NCBI RefSeq assembly: GCF_021117275.1 | Contig: NZ_CP088245.1 | Span: 2,083,501 to 2,147,500, forward strand | Direction: 5' to 3' | From: Metabacillus sp. B2-18 | GTDB taxonomy: Bacteria > Bacillota > Bacilli > Bacillales > Bacillaceae | Length of the DNA stretch: 64,000 nucleotides | In this document: piece by piece, positions 44,634 to 53,568 of the stretch | Position numbering within the stretch: the first letter of the stretch is position 1 | How the letters are laid out: each line of letters opens with the position of its first letter | Translations under genes and position numbers: made by a program | The notes under the pieces: model-generated | Told to the model about the DNA's origin: nothing | Databases searched by the model: none | What the model saw: the letters and a program-made list of their open reading frames with translations, nothing else

Positions 44634-45998
44634 ATGAGTGAAGCGGTTATTTCAAAAGGTAAAAATGAGACGGAAATTCTTGCGCAAATTAAAGAAATCA
44701 TTAGCTCGAAAAGTGTAGAGCTTATCCATCTACAATTCGTAGATATAGAGGGTATTTTAAAAAGCGTTACTGTAACGGTTGAGCAATTTGATGATGTTGT
44801 TGCAGGGAAACAAATGTTTGACGGTTCATCTGTAAAAGGTTTCTCTCCAATTAATAAGTCAGACTTATACTTACAACCAGATTTAACAACTTTTGCAGTA
44901 TTACCATGGTCTGTTGAAGAAGGTTACTCAGAAGCACGTTTCCTTTGTTCAGCTGTGAACCCAGACGGAACTCTTTTCGAAGGTGATACACGAAATGTGT
45001 TAAAAAAGACTGTTGATCGTGCAGCGGACAAAGGCTACACAATCTCAGTTGGTCCAGAATTAGAATTCTTCTTATTTAAAACAGATGCGGATGGAAATCC
45101 AACTCAACAATTAGATGATAACGGTGGTTATTTTGAGCCATCACCAAAAGACCTAGGTGAGCGTGTACGTTTAGAAATCTATCGTGCATTAAAAGCAATG
45201 GGCTTCACGATTGAAGCATCTCACCACGAAGTTGCGGAAGGTCAACATGAAATCAACTTCAAATATGCTGATGCTTTAGGTGCAGCTGATTTATCTACAA
45301 CTTATAAATGGGTTGTTAAAACAATTGCTCAAAAGTTTGGTTTACACGCAACATTTATGCCAAAACCTGTTTTCGGTATTAATGGTTCAGGAATGCACGT
45401 TAACATGTCATTTTTCAAAGATGGAGAAAATGCATTCTATAATGAAGCTGATGAATTACAATTATCAGATGAAGCATATTCATTTATCGCTGGATTAGTT
45501 GATAATGCTAAGAATATTGTTGCTGTTACAAATCCACTAGTAAACTCTTACAAGCGTTTAGTTCCAGGATATGAAGCACCTTGCTATATTGCATGGTCTG
45601 CATCTAACCGATCAGCTTTAATCCGTATTCCAGCTAAAAAAGGTATGGCAACTCGCGTAGAGCTTCGTTGTCCAGATCCATCTGCAAACCCATACTTAAC
45701 ATTCGCGATTATCGCATCTGCTGGTTTAGAAGGAATTGAAAAAGGCTTAAAGGCTCCAGCTTCTATCAATGAGGATATCTTCCACATGACAGAAGAGCGT
45801 CGTGAAGAATTGGGTATTGAAAATCTTCCGGGAAGCCTAGAAAAAGCAATTGCAGAATTACAAAACGGAGAAATTGGCCGTAAAACATTAGGTGAGCACG
45901 TATACGGTGAATACCTATCTGCTAAAAAAGCAGAATGGGATAGCTATCGTACAGCTGTTCACTCTTGGGAAATCGATAACTATCAATCTAAATTTTAA
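44634..45998 (+). CDS. glnA: Glutamine synthetase, type I
   Basis: A 454-residue enzyme making glutamine from glutamate, ammonia and ATP. ATG 44634 has AGAGGT upstream; the longer frame to 44466 covers the promoter and is not coding. Landmarks: MFDGSSVKGF, GPELEFFLFK, ASHHEVAEGQHEINFKY, GINGSGMHVNMS and the NRSALIRIP latch, with the closing VHSWEIDNYQSKF. It lacks the adenylylation-loop signature of the beta subtype. No glnR precedes it, unlike the glnRA operon, and its N-terminus is about ten residues longer, so it may be a second, specialised GS. Confidence 0.9.
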   Translation: MSEAVISKGKNETEILAQIKEIISSKSVELIHLQFVDIEGILKSVTVTVEQFDDVVAGKQMFDGSSVKGFSPINKSDLYLQPDLTTFAVLPWSVEEGYSEARFLCSAVNPDGTLFEGDTRNVLKKTVDRAADKGYTISVGPELEFFLFKTDADGNPTQQLDDNGGYFEPSPKDLGERVRLEIYRALKAMGFTIEASHHEVAEGQHEINFKYADALGAADLSTTYKWVVKTIAQKFGLHATFMPKPVFGINGSGMHVNMSFFKDGENAFYNEADELQLSDEAYSFIAGLVDNAKNIVAVTNPLVNSYKRLVPGYEAPCYIAWSASNRSALIRIPAKKGMATRVELRCPDPSANPYLTFAIIASAGLEGIEKGLKAPASINEDIFHMTEERREELGIENLPGSLEKAIAELQNGEIGRKTLGEHVYGEYLSAKKAEWDSYRTAVHSWEIDNYQSKF

Positions 45999-46007
45999 TA
46001 TAAGCTG

Positions 46008-46045
46008 TTGTAAAAAGCCGGGTGAGGCATCACCTGGCTTTTTTG
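46008..46045 (+). terminator. Terminator of glnA
   Basis: AAAAAGCCGGGTGA / TCACCTGGCTTTTTT with a four-base loop. Confidence 0.9.
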
Positions 46046-46248
46046 CATTTTTTGTAGTCCTGTCACTACTCGGTTTTTGTCGAGTTTTGTAAAATGGGAG
46101 GGTGGAAATAAAGTTTAGTTCCGGTAAACATTTTAAGTTAGAAGGAATGTTTACTTTTTAATAGAATACTAAGTGTGTGTTTTAATAAGAGGATGGTTCA
46201 TTACTGTAATTTTGTAATAATAATATTATGTAAACCCGAAATTATTAG

Positions 46249-47163
46249 GATGATGAATTATTAGGAGAACTTCCATATAGCTTTATTCATCCAGATGATA
46301 TTTCTTTTGTGGAAAAAAAACATAAAACTCTATTAGAGAGTAAACAGCCTGTGTTAGCTACTTATCGCTTCAGACATAAAGATGGAACTTATATTTGGGT
46401 GGAGTCTAACTTAAGATCTGTAATAGATGAGCAAACTGGTAAGATTACGGGTATGATTGCAATTTCAAGAGATATTAGAAGTAGGCTTGAACAAGATAAA
46501 CTTCTACATAGATCAGAAAAAATGGCTGTTGTTGGACAACTTGCTGCGGCTGTAGCACATGAAATTCGTAACCCGTTAACATCAGTAAAAGGTTTTATTC
46601 AACTTTTTTCTGAAACGAAACAATGTAATGAAGAATACATGAATATTGTTCTTAATGAGCTAGATCGTGTTGAAGATATTATTTTTGAATTTTTAACTCT
46701 AGCACGTTCACACCAAGAGAAAATGGAAACGATAAAGATTGATGAGTTATTGAAACAAGTCATTCAATTGTTACAAACTCAGGCCATACTAGTTAATAAA
46801 GAAATAAATTTTTTGGTTGAATCGAACATCCCTCCCGTAGAAGGAGATTCCAACAAGTTAAAACAGGTTTTTTTTAATATTATACAAAATGCTCTGGATG
46901 CGATTGATGAGAAAGGTGTTGTTTTTGTTAGGCTCTATTCGAACGATTCCCGAGTATGCATGGAATTTATTGATAATGGTTGTGGAATTCCCGAGAGCCG
47001 ACTTGAAAGTGTAGGTGAGCCCTTTTATTCAACAAAAGAAAAGGGGACTGGAATGGGGTTAATGACCAGCTATAAAATTATTGAAAACCATAAAGGGAAG
47101 ATTGATATTGATTCAACTGTCGGAGAAGGAACAAAAGTAAGTGTTTCGCTACCTTTATCATGA
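46249..47163 (+). pseudogene. 5'-truncated sporulation-type sensor histidine kinase
   Basis: The open frame begins right after a stop at 46246, in the middle of a PAS domain (DDELLGELPYSFIHPDD), with no ribosome site before the first possible start, GTG 46309. The rest is intact: a PAS/PAC end (YIWVESNLRSVIDEQTG), the phospho-acceptor His in AVAHEIRNPLTSVKGF, the N box FNIIQNALDAI, and the ATP lid DNGCGIPE and GTGMGLMTSYKII. It resembles KinA/KinE-type kinases that feed Spo0A. The sensor half and promoter seem lost, so it is probably a remnant or yields a short soluble kinase. Confidence 0.7.
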
Positions 47164-47195
47164 TCCTGAATTTGAAATAGAGAGAGGTGCTTCTC

Positions 47196-47411
47196 ATGTT
47201 TTATGTTGTTTTGGATTTAGGGTGTGCAGAGTGTGGAGAAAGCTCGAATGTCCTTGGTATTTTTACAAGTTTGGATAAAGCAAAAGCTGCTAGAGATGAA
47301 TACAAAGAATTGAATTCTTTAGATGAGTATTCAGATCATGAATTTTTTATATATAAAATTGATGAGCTAGATAAAATTTTTAACAATAGTTTTGAACATC
47401 TTGTGGAATAA
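47196..47411 (+). CDS. Small cysteine-containing protein, 71 residues
   Basis: ATG 47196 has GAGAGGTG six bases upstream; the GTG at 47187 overlaps that site. The product begins MFYVVLDLGCAECGESSNVLGIF, with a CAEC pair and a further helix FTSLDKAKAARDEY. It has a small alpha/beta look and resembles the DUF7336-type family in its opening, but I cannot assign a role. It is followed closely by a small zinc-ribbon gene. Confidence 0.6.
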   Translation: MFYVVLDLGCAECGESSNVLGIFTSLDKAKAARDEYKELNSLDEYSDHEFFIYKIDELDKIFNNSFEHLVE

Positions 47412-47462
47412 GAAACAATTGTCCTTCTTAATCATATACTGATTGAAAAAGGGGAATGTAAG

Positions 47463-47591
47463 ATGGTGAAATATTATTGCTCCAGATGCATGTTGTTAAA
47501 TGATGAGAGTAGTTGTTGTATGAAATGCGGGAATTTAGAATTAAAACATTTAACAATTAGTGTTCAAAATCAAAAAGGCAAGAAAGAGTAG
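47463..47591 (+). CDS. Zinc-ribbon-like mini-protein, 42 residues
   Basis: ATG 47463 has AAGGGG about eight bases upstream. MVKYYCSRCMLLNDESSCCMKCGN has two C-x2-C knuckles about 14 residues apart, a zinc-ribbon layout, followed by a short basic tail. It is too short for standard gene calling. It follows the preceding small gene by about 50 bases and ends before a terminator. Confidence 0.65.
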   Translation: MVKYYCSRCMLLNDESSCCMKCGNLELKHLTISVQNQKGKKE

Positions 47592-47624
47592 AAATTTCCA
47601 AATATACCTTTCTTATATACATTT

Positions 47625-47657
47625 AAGGGTTCTCCTAATTAAGGGGAACCTTTTTAT
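47625..47657 (+). terminator. Terminator after the two small genes
   Basis: GGGTTCTCCt / aGGGGAACC imperfect stem followed by TTTTTATT. Confidence 0.7.
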
Positions 47658-47712
47658 TGTACTCTAAAGAAAGGATGGAAATGGCTGATAATAGGGAGCG
47701 TTTACAAATGCA

Positions 47713-48117
47713 TCAGCCAAGGATGTTTATACAATTAGAGGAAATGTCAGAATCTGAGGTTTTTGAAATTTTTATTTCTAGCACTCCATTCGTAAATGTT
47801 GCTGAAATTTTTTTTTGTTCAATTCTATAAGGGAGAACAATTTTTCTAGTTACTTCATTATATTCTTGTTTTTCTGCTTCATTATCCTTTAACACATGAA
47901 TTAAAATCTGTTCTTGGCAAACCTGTATGTTGATGTTTTCTTTTTTTATTTTCTCTCCAAGTTCGCCCTCGACAATAAAATAATCACTTGTCTCAAATAA
48001 ATCAACTCTAAATGTGTGCTCATCCAGCAAGCTTGTAAACGGATCAGTAAAAAATTGAGTCATCCATTCTTCTATACCTTTAATGTTCATTGGATTAGAA
48101 CACTTTCTAATATTCAT
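47713..48117 (-). CDS. cotM: Spore coat protein CotM (alpha-crystallin/Hsp20-like)
   Basis: A 134-residue protein with an Hsp20-type beta-sandwich (about residues 35-125): FRVDLFETSDYFIVEGELGE, RKIVLPYRIEQKKISATFTNGVLEIKI, where the NGVLEI end is the family signature. B. subtilis CotM is an outer-coat protein of the spore made in the mother cell, and its gene lies just before sspP, as here. GGAGGTC precedes the ATG. This gene marks the point where the B. subtilis-like order resumes. Confidence 0.88.
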   Translation of the reverse strand: MNIRKCSNPMNIKGIEEWMTQFFTDPFTSLLDEHTFRVDLFETSDYFIVEGELGEKIKKENINIQVCQEQILIHVLKDNEAEKQEYNEVTRKIVLPYRIEQKKISATFTNGVLEIKISKTSDSDISSNCINILG

Positions 48118-48250
48118 GTTTATTGACCTCCATAGACGTTGCGTACATTATAAAACATAGGTCCCCTTAACCTTTAAATTATTCACAAAGTGATTTTTGG
48201 TGAAGGGGAATTGTCTAATGGATATCTAAAATAAGTAAAACGAGGAAATA

Positions 48251-48280
48251 AAAAAGGAATGGGAAGACCCATTCCTTTTA
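48251..48280 (-). terminator. Terminator at the end of sspP
   Basis: AAAAGGAATGGG / CCCATTCCTTTT stem that overlaps the sspP stop codon, with T-run on the minus strand. Confidence 0.75.
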
Positions 48281-48424
48281 CATATCATGCCCTTGATTAT
48301 TCTTTTGACGAGTATGGTTTGCATTTTTTACCTTTTTAGAACCGTCTAATGGTTCAGGTTGGCCTGGATTGTTACCTTTTGGAGCATTTTTGCGAATATC
48401 TTTTCCTGTATTTTTGTTCGTCAT
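48278..48424 (-). CDS. sspP: Small acid-soluble spore protein P
   Basis: A 48-residue protein below usual length cut-offs. [28 protein letters not shown] ... [11 protein letters not shown] matches the SspP (CotL) family closely. Minor SASP made in the forespore. GGAGGG lies upstream of the ATG. It lies between cotM and sspO, the B. subtilis order; a helical ORF on the opposite strand separates it from sspO. Confidence 0.95.
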   Translation of the reverse strand: MTNKNTGKDIRKNAPKGNNPGQPEPLDGSKKVKNANHTRQKNNQGHDM

Positions 48425-48557
48425 CAATATCCCTCCTCTTGATATATATCATGAGTCAAATGTTGCAAAAAAATGCTGAACAAATATGAATAAATTCCAG
48501 TTAATATCACATCCTAATATATGGTTTAAATATGATAACTGAAAGGAATGTGAAATT

Positions 48558-48821
48558 ATGCCATATAATAAGGATAAGCAACAATCGTTTCAAGCCGCGC
48601 AACAGGGAGCTGAGGAAGCTTTTGATGTTTATGATAATCTTGTAAAAGACGGTGCTGACTACGGACATCAATTGAAGCATTTAGCAGAAGAAGTAAACGA
48701 GGCTTATCAGCAAATAAATAATGCACTGGAAAATGCTTCGGAAACACAAAGAAATAGACTAGAACAATATCAGCGAGATCTTCAACAAATTGTTCAAGAA
48801 GTAAATCAAACAGAACATTAA
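48558..48821 (+). CDS. Hypothetical helical protein, 87 residues
   Basis: ATG 48558 has AAAGGAA in front. The product is nearly all helix and very rich in Gln, Glu and Asn (KDKQQSFQAAQQGAEEAFDVYDNLV ... QRDLQQIVQEVNQTEH), with heptad-like spacing in the second half, so a coiled coil is likely. No membrane segment. It is inserted on the plus strand between sspP and sspO, which are neighbours in B. subtilis. A strong terminator follows. A spore or stress role is possible but unproven. Confidence 0.65.
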   Translation: MPYNKDKQQSFQAAQQGAEEAFDVYDNLVKDGADYGHQLKHLAEEVNEAYQQINNALENASETQRNRLEQYQRDLQQIVQEVNQTEH

Positions 48822-48823
48822 AA

Positions 48824-48850
48824 AACGACGGTGATTCCGTCGTTTTTTGT
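48824..48850. terminator. Terminator between the helical protein gene and sspO
   Basis: AAAACGACGG-TGATT-CCGTCGTTTTTT, suited to both convergent genes. Confidence 0.9.
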
Positions 48851-48866
48851 TGTCGTATAAGAAAAA

Positions 48867-49016
48867 TTATTGATTTTTCTTTCTCTTCTTATTGTTCTGT
48901 CTTTGTGCAGCAGTTAAAGGCTCATTTTGAAGTTCTTCATTGTATCCAGTGCCAACTCCTTGAGCGCTTGCATCATTCATACCCATTCTAACATGATTTG
49001 CTTTACGTTTAGCCAT
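48867..49016 (-). CDS. sspO: Small acid-soluble spore protein O
   Basis: A 49-residue protein: [29 protein letters not shown] ... [15 protein letters not shown], which agrees with the SspO (CotK) family, including the N-terminal KRKANHV and C-terminal QRQNNKKRK blocks. GGAGGTG lies eight bases upstream of the start. It is divergent from the aconitase gene, exactly as in B. subtilis. Confidence 0.95.
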   Translation of the reverse strand: MAKRKANHVRMGMNDASAQGVGTGYNEELQNEPLTAAQRQNNKKRKKNQ

Positions 49017-49184
49017 TACTTCCTTCACCTCCCGATAAAATTAGCTTGTCACATTTGATAAAATTGCATGCAAGGTCAGTGACAGGTAAAAAAATTACAG
49101 AAAAAATATTTAAAAAAATTTAAAGTTACTATACTATTTCCCTCAAAATTTGATATAGTAAAAAAGTAAAACTAGTACGCTTTC

Positions 49185-49199
49185 ATAAGATTAACTTAT
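49185..49199. promoter_or_regulatory. CcpC-type dyad upstream of the aconitase gene
   Basis: ATAA-N7-TTAT is the box I dyad bound by CcpC, the citrate-responsive repressor of B. subtilis citB. It lies about 130 bases before the start codon in the 314-base sspO-citB gap, the expected place. Confidence 0.6.
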
Positions 49200-49330
49200 A
49201 CATATCAATCACATCATTGTTATTTACTTATGTTACTAGTTGTATTAATATTAAATTGTGAAAATTATTAAAAATGGGGTAACATCCTTCGACAAGAGTC
49301 GATCCTTGATCTTACTAAGGGGGAGAATTA

Positions 49331-52057
49331 ATGACTTATCAAGTGACTACAAAAAACGATGTTTTCCAATCACGTAAAAATTTTACGGTTGATGGAAAGA
49401 CCTACAACTACTATTCTTTACAAGCATTAGAAGATGCTGGAATTGGTAACGTTTCACGATTACCATATTCGGTTAAAGTTCTTTTAGAATCTGTGCTACG
49501 TCAAGTAGATGGAAGAGTGATTACAAAAGAACATGTTGAAAACTTAGCGAAGTGGGGAACAAGCGAACTTAAAGATATCGATGTTCCATTCAAGCCGTCT
49601 CGTGTTATCCTTCAAGATTTCACTGGTGTACCAGCAGTTGTTGACTTAGCTTCATTACGAAAAGCTATGGCTGATATGGGTGGAGATCCTGATAAGATTA
49701 ATCCAGAGATTCCAGTAGACTTAGTAATTGACCACTCTGTACAGGTTGACCGCGCTGGAACTCCTGATGCACTTCAATTCAACATGGATCTTGAATTTGA
49801 ACGTAATGCTGAGCGTTATAAGTTCTTAAGCTGGGCAAAAAAATCATTTGACAACTACCGTGCTGTACCTCCTGCTACAGGTATCGTACACCAAGTTAAC
49901 TTAGAGTACTTAGCGAATGTTGTTCATGCTGTACAAAATGAAGATGGTGAATTTGAATCTTTCCCAGATTCATTAGTTGGTACTGACTCTCATACAACAA
50001 TGATCAATGGTATCGGGGTTCTTGGATGGGGTGTTGGTGGTATCGAAGCGGAAGCTGGTATGCTAGGACAACCATCATATTTCCCAGTGCCTGAAGTAAT
50101 TGGTGTTAAACTAACTGGTGAACTTCCAAACGGTACAACTGCTACTGACTTAGCGTTAAAAGTAACTCAAGTTTTACGTCAACAAGGTGTTGTTGGTAAA
50201 TTCGTTGAGTTCTTTGGTCCTGGTGTAGCACAATTACCACTTGCAGATCGTGCAACAATTGCAAACATGGCCCCTGAATATGGCGCTACTTGTGGTTTCT
50301 TCCCAGTTGATGAGGAAGCTCTAAACTACATGCGTTTAACTGGTCGTGATGAAGAGCAGATTAAAGTAGTTGGCGAATACTGTAAAGCGAATGGATTATT
50401 CTTTACACCTGAAAATGAAGATCCAATCTTCACTAAGGTTGTTGAAATTGACCTTACTGAAATCGAAGCCAATCTTTCTGGTCCTAAGCGTCCACAAGAT
50501 TTAATTCCACTTTCAGCGATGAAAGAAAAATTCCACGAGCATTTAGTAGCTCCAGCTGGAAACCAAGGATTCGGATTAGAAAAATCTGAACTTGACAAAG
50601 AAATCACTGTGAAATTCAAAAATGGTGATGAAACAAGCATGAAAACTGGTGCCATTGCAATTGCTGCGATCACTAGTTGTACAAATACATCAAACCCTTA
50701 CGTACTAGTAGCTGCAGGTCTTGTTGCGAAAAAAGCAACAGAATTAGGCTTAGAAGTTCCTAAATATGTAAAAACATCATTAGCTCCAGGTTCTAAAGTT
50801 GTTACAGGTTACCTGGAAAATTCTGGATTACTTCCACACCTAGAGCAACTTGGTTTTAACACAGTTGGTTATGGTTGTACAACATGTATCGGTAACTCAG
50901 GTCCACTTGCTGATGAAATCGAAGAAGCTGTAGCTGCTAACGATTTATTAGTAACATCTGTACTATCTGGTAACCGTAACTTTGAAGGTCGTATTCACCC
51001 GCTAGTAAAAGGAAACTACCTTGCATCACCACCATTAGTTGTGGCTTATGCATTAGCAGGTACTGTTGATATCGATCTACAAAACGATTCACTAGGTAAA
51101 GACAAAGACGGTAAAGATGTATACTTTAACGACATCTGGCCAACTACAAATGAAATTAATGAAGTTGTTAATAAGACTGTAACTCCTGAACTATTTAGAA
51201 AAGAATATGATCAAGTATTCGATGATAACGAACGTTGGAATGCAATCGAAACAACTGACGAAGCTTTATATGTATGGGATGATTCATCAACATACATCCA
51301 AAACCCTCCATTCTTTGAAGGTTTAGAAGCTGAGGCAGGAAAAGTAGAAACGCTAAAAGGTTTACGTGTTGTTGCTAAATTTGGTGATTCTGTAACAACA
51401 GATCACATTTCTCCTGCTGGTTCTATCGGTAAAGATACACCTGCTGGTCGTTACCTACAAGAGAATGGTGTAACACCAAGAGAATTTAACTCTTATGGTT
51501 CACGTCGTGGTAACCACGAAGTTATGATGAGAGGTACATTTGCAAACATTCGTATTAAAAACCAAATCGCTCCTGGTACTGAAGGTGGATATACGACTTA
51601 CTGGCCAACTGGCGAAGTTAAATCAATCTATGATGCATGCATGGATTACAAACAAGATGGTACAGGACTTGTTGTTTTAGCTGGTAATGATTACGGAATG
51701 GGAAGCTCACGTGACTGGGCAGCTAAAGGTACAAACCTTCTTGGAATTAAAACAGTTATTGCACAAAGCTTCGAGCGTATTCACCGTAGTAACCTAGTGC
51801 TAATGGGTGTTCTTCCTCTTCAATTCAAAGAAGGAGAAAGTGCTGAATCATTAGGCTTATCTGGTAAAGAAACAATTGAAGTTGAAATTGATGAAAATGT
51901 TAAACCACGTGATTTTGTTAAAGTTACTGCTACTGATGAAGCTGGTAATAAGAAGGAATTTGAAGTATTAGTTCGTTTCGATAGTGAAGTTGAAATTGAC
52001 TACTATCGTCATGGCGGAATTCTTCAAATGGTATTACGTGATAAGTTGAAAGGCTAA
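49331..52057 (+). CDS. acnA: Aconitate hydratase
   Basis: A 908-residue TCA-cycle enzyme (citB in B. subtilis) converting citrate to isocitrate, and an iron-responsive RNA-binding protein when its 4Fe-4S cluster is lost. Cluster ligands are visible: Cys in [11 protein letters not shown] (about residue 450) and the pair in [12 protein letters not shown] (about 516 and 519). [29 protein letters not shown] and [16 protein letters not shown] are active-site blocks. GGGGGAG lies in front of the ATG. It is regulated in B. subtilis by CcpC and CodY; a CcpC dyad is seen upstream. Confidence 0.97.
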   Translation: MTYQVTTKNDVFQSRKNFTVDGKTYNYYSLQALEDAGIGNVSRLPYSVKVLLESVLRQVDGRVITKEHVENLAKWGTSELKDIDVPFKPSRVILQDFTGVPAVVDLASLRKAMADMGGDPDKINPEIPVDLVIDHSVQVDRAGTPDALQFNMDLEFERNAERYKFLSWAKKSFDNYRAVPPATGIVHQVNLEYLANVVHAVQNEDGEFESFPDSLVGTDSHTTMINGIGVLGWGVGGIEAEAGMLGQPSYFPVPEVIGVKLTGELPNGTTATDLALKVTQVLRQQGVVGKFVEFFGPGVAQLPLADRATIANMAPEYGATCGFFPVDEEALNYMRLTGRDEEQIKVVGEYCKANGLFFTPENEDPIFTKVVEIDLTEIEANLSGPKRPQDLIPLSAMKEKFHEHLVAPAGNQGFGLEKSELDKEITVKFKNGDETSMKTGAIAIAAITSCTNTSNPYVLVAAGLVAKKATELGLEVPKYVKTSLAPGSKVVTGYLENSGLLPHLEQLGFNTVGYGCTTCIGNSGPLADEIEEAVAANDLLVTSVLSGNRNFEGRIHPLVKGNYLASPPLVVAYALAGTVDIDLQNDSLGKDKDGKDVYFNDIWPTTNEINEVVNKTVTPELFRKEYDQVFDDNERWNAIETTDEALYVWDDSSTYIQNPPFFEGLEAEAGKVETLKGLRVVAKFGDSVTTDHISPAGSIGKDTPAGRYLQENGVTPREFNSYGSRRGNHEVMMRGTFANIRIKNQIAPGTEGGYTTYWPTGEVKSIYDACMDYKQDGTGLVVLAGNDYGMGSSRDWAAKGTNLLGIKTVIAQSFERIHRSNLVLMGVLPLQFKEGESAESLGLSGKETIEVEIDENVKPRDFVKVTATDEAGNKKEFEVLVRFDSEVEIDYYRHGGILQMVLRDKLKG

Positions 52058-52072
52058 TTATGATTAGTAATG

Positions 52073-52104
52073 AAAAGGGAACGGTTATCCGTTCCCTTTT
52101 TGTA
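52073..52104 (+). terminator. Aconitase gene terminator
   Basis: AAAAGGGAACGG-TTAT-CCGTTCCCTTTTT. Confidence 0.92.
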
Positions 52105-52253
52105 TGTGCTCCCAAAATGGTGCTTAGACTACAAGCCCACGTTATTCATCGTTATCTTTGTCTAAAATCTGAAACTTGTCGATTATACATTGTCCTATAA
52201 GAAAATCCATGCTTAAATAAGAAGGGATATAGTCATTAAGGAGATCTTTATTC

Positions 52254-52664
52254 ATGTATGATGCTTTACAGCTGGGTCCATTTACAATTCAACTTTTTTG
52301 GATCATCTCATTTTTTTCTTTTCTAGCTACTTACTTTATATTAGATGGGTTATTAAAGGAATCAACAATAAAGAAATTTATGAAACAATATTTTTGGACT
52401 GTAGTATTTATCATATTTATTACATATAAATTTAGTGTTGTCCTATTTCAACCTCATCTATTGTTAACATTTCGATGGTTTTTCCTTACTGGGGGAAAAA
52501 GTGGGATATATTTAGGTTTATGTCTATCACTAATATTTTTAGTATGGAATATGGTTAGAGAAAGAATAGTAATCAAACACTTTGTATTTGGACTTATTAT
52601 ACTGACAACGGTCTTTCTAGGGACCTTTTTACTAGTAAAATTAATTGTATTGTCTGTCATGTAG
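52254..52664 (+). CDS. Four-helix membrane protein upstream of yneN
   Basis: A 136-residue integral membrane protein with about four helices. The opening MYDALQLGPFTIQLFWI resembles the first segment of prolipoprotein diacylglyceryl transferase (Lgt), but the catalytic Lgt motifs are absent, so this is at most a distant relative. It is followed 14 bases later by the thioredoxin-like yneN gene and is probably co-transcribed. It may deliver or anchor that partner in membrane thiol chemistry. AAGGAG precedes the ATG by nine bases. Confidence 0.65.
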   Translation: MYDALQLGPFTIQLFWIISFFSFLATYFILDGLLKESTIKKFMKQYFWTVVFIIFITYKFSVVLFQPHLLLTFRWFFLTGGKSGIYLGLCLSLIFLVWNMVRERIVIKHFVFGLIILTTVFLGTFLLVKLIVLSVM

Positions 52665-52678
52665 GAGGTTTTATCATC

Positions 52679-53188
52679 TTGAAAAAGATTTTAGCAGTAT
52701 CCATTCTGGTTTTTCTTATCGGTTATGCCATATATTTTGCAATTAATCCTAATACGGCTAAAGAAGGTGTAACAGAAGGTAGTGCGGCACCTAACTTTGA
52801 ATTATCTACCCTTAACGGTGAATCAATGAGCTTAGAGAGTTTAAAGGGAAAGAAAGTTATCCTTAATTTCTGGGCAACGTGGTGTCCTCCTTGTCGTTCA
52901 GAAATGCCGGACATGCAAAAAATACAGGATGAACACGATGGGGACGTCGTTGTCGTCGCAGTAAACTTAACTAGCTCAGAAAGCAGTGTCAAGACAGTCG
53001 AAGACTTTGTAAATGAATTAGAACTAACTTTTCCAGTTTTACTAGATGAAAAAGGAAAAATTAATAATCAATTTGAAGTTTTATCTTATCCAACATCTTA
53101 TTTTCTTGATGAAGATGGCGTGATTAGAACAAAATTTGTTGGAGCAATGACGTACGACCAGATGAATGATTTATTAGATGATTTATAA
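52679..53188 (+). CDS. yneN: Membrane-anchored thioredoxin-like protein (YneN/ResA-type)
   Basis: A 169-residue protein from TTG 52679 with GGAGGT upstream. An uncleaved N-terminal anchor (about 4-22) precedes a TlpA/ResA thioredoxin domain (about 33-165) with the redox motif WATWCPPCRSEMP (WCPPC near residue 70) and the cis-Pro in LSYPTSYFLD. It acts outside the membrane, reducing cysteines, and could receive electrons from CcdA. Position after the aconitase gene is the same as yneN of B. subtilis. Confidence 0.88.
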   Translation: MKKILAVSILVFLIGYAIYFAINPNTAKEGVTEGSAAPNFELSTLNGESMSLESLKGKKVILNFWATWCPPCRSEMPDMQKIQDEHDGDVVVVAVNLTSSESSVKTVEDFVNELELTFPVLLDEKGKINNQFEVLSYPTSYFLDEDGVIRTKFVGAMTYDQMNDLLDDL

Positions 53189-53214
53189 ACCGAGAATAGA
53201 TCTCGGTTTTTTAT
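53187..53214 (+). terminator. Terminator of yneN
   Basis: AAACCGAGA / TCTCGGTTT with TTTATTTTT tail. Confidence 0.85.
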
Positions 53215-53228
53215 TTTTCCTAAATTTT

Positions 53229-53246
53229 AAAATTATCATTATCATC
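53229..53246. promoter_or_regulatory. Candidate Fur box upstream of the FbpB-like gene
   Basis: AAATTATCATTATCATC reads on the other strand as TGATAATGATAATTT, containing overlapping GATAAT-type hexamers of the Fur box. It sits about 90 bases before a FbpB-family gene, whose namesake is Fur-regulated. Confidence 0.6.
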
Positions 53247-53333
53247 GCACTTTCAAATATTTTCTAAATATTGTGTTAAAAAATCAGAAAATTGGGTAAC
53301 CTTCTTATATACAATACGGAGGTGATTGGCAAC

Positions 53334-53465
53334 ATGAGGAAAAGTAAAAAGAAATCGTTTGAGGAATTAGTAAAAGAAAATAAACAGCAATTGTTAAAAG
53401 ATCGTGAAGCGCTTGAATTATTAGAAGAACGCTGGGAGCAGAGGATGTTAAAGAAACTTGATTAA
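53334..53465 (+). CDS. FbpB-like small basic protein
   Basis: A 43-residue product MRKSKKKSFEELVKENKQQLLKDREALELLEERWEQR... following the Fur-regulated basic protein B pattern (basic start, then SFEELV.ENK..LL.D.EAL). In B. subtilis FbpB assists the FsrA small RNA in the iron-sparing response, lowering use of iron proteins such as aconitase, whose gene lies just upstream here. GGAGGTGAT precedes the ATG by seven bases, and a Fur-like box lies upstream. Confidence 0.7.
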   Translation: MRKSKKKSFEELVKENKQQLLKDREALELLEERWEQRMLKKLD

Positions 53466-53568
53466 GTTATGTACAATAAAAGTGTTTTTTTCGTTCACTT
53501 TTAACAAGCTTTTCTAGTCATTAATTGTCACGACAAAGGGTAATCTACTCTTTGAGGAGGCGATAATA

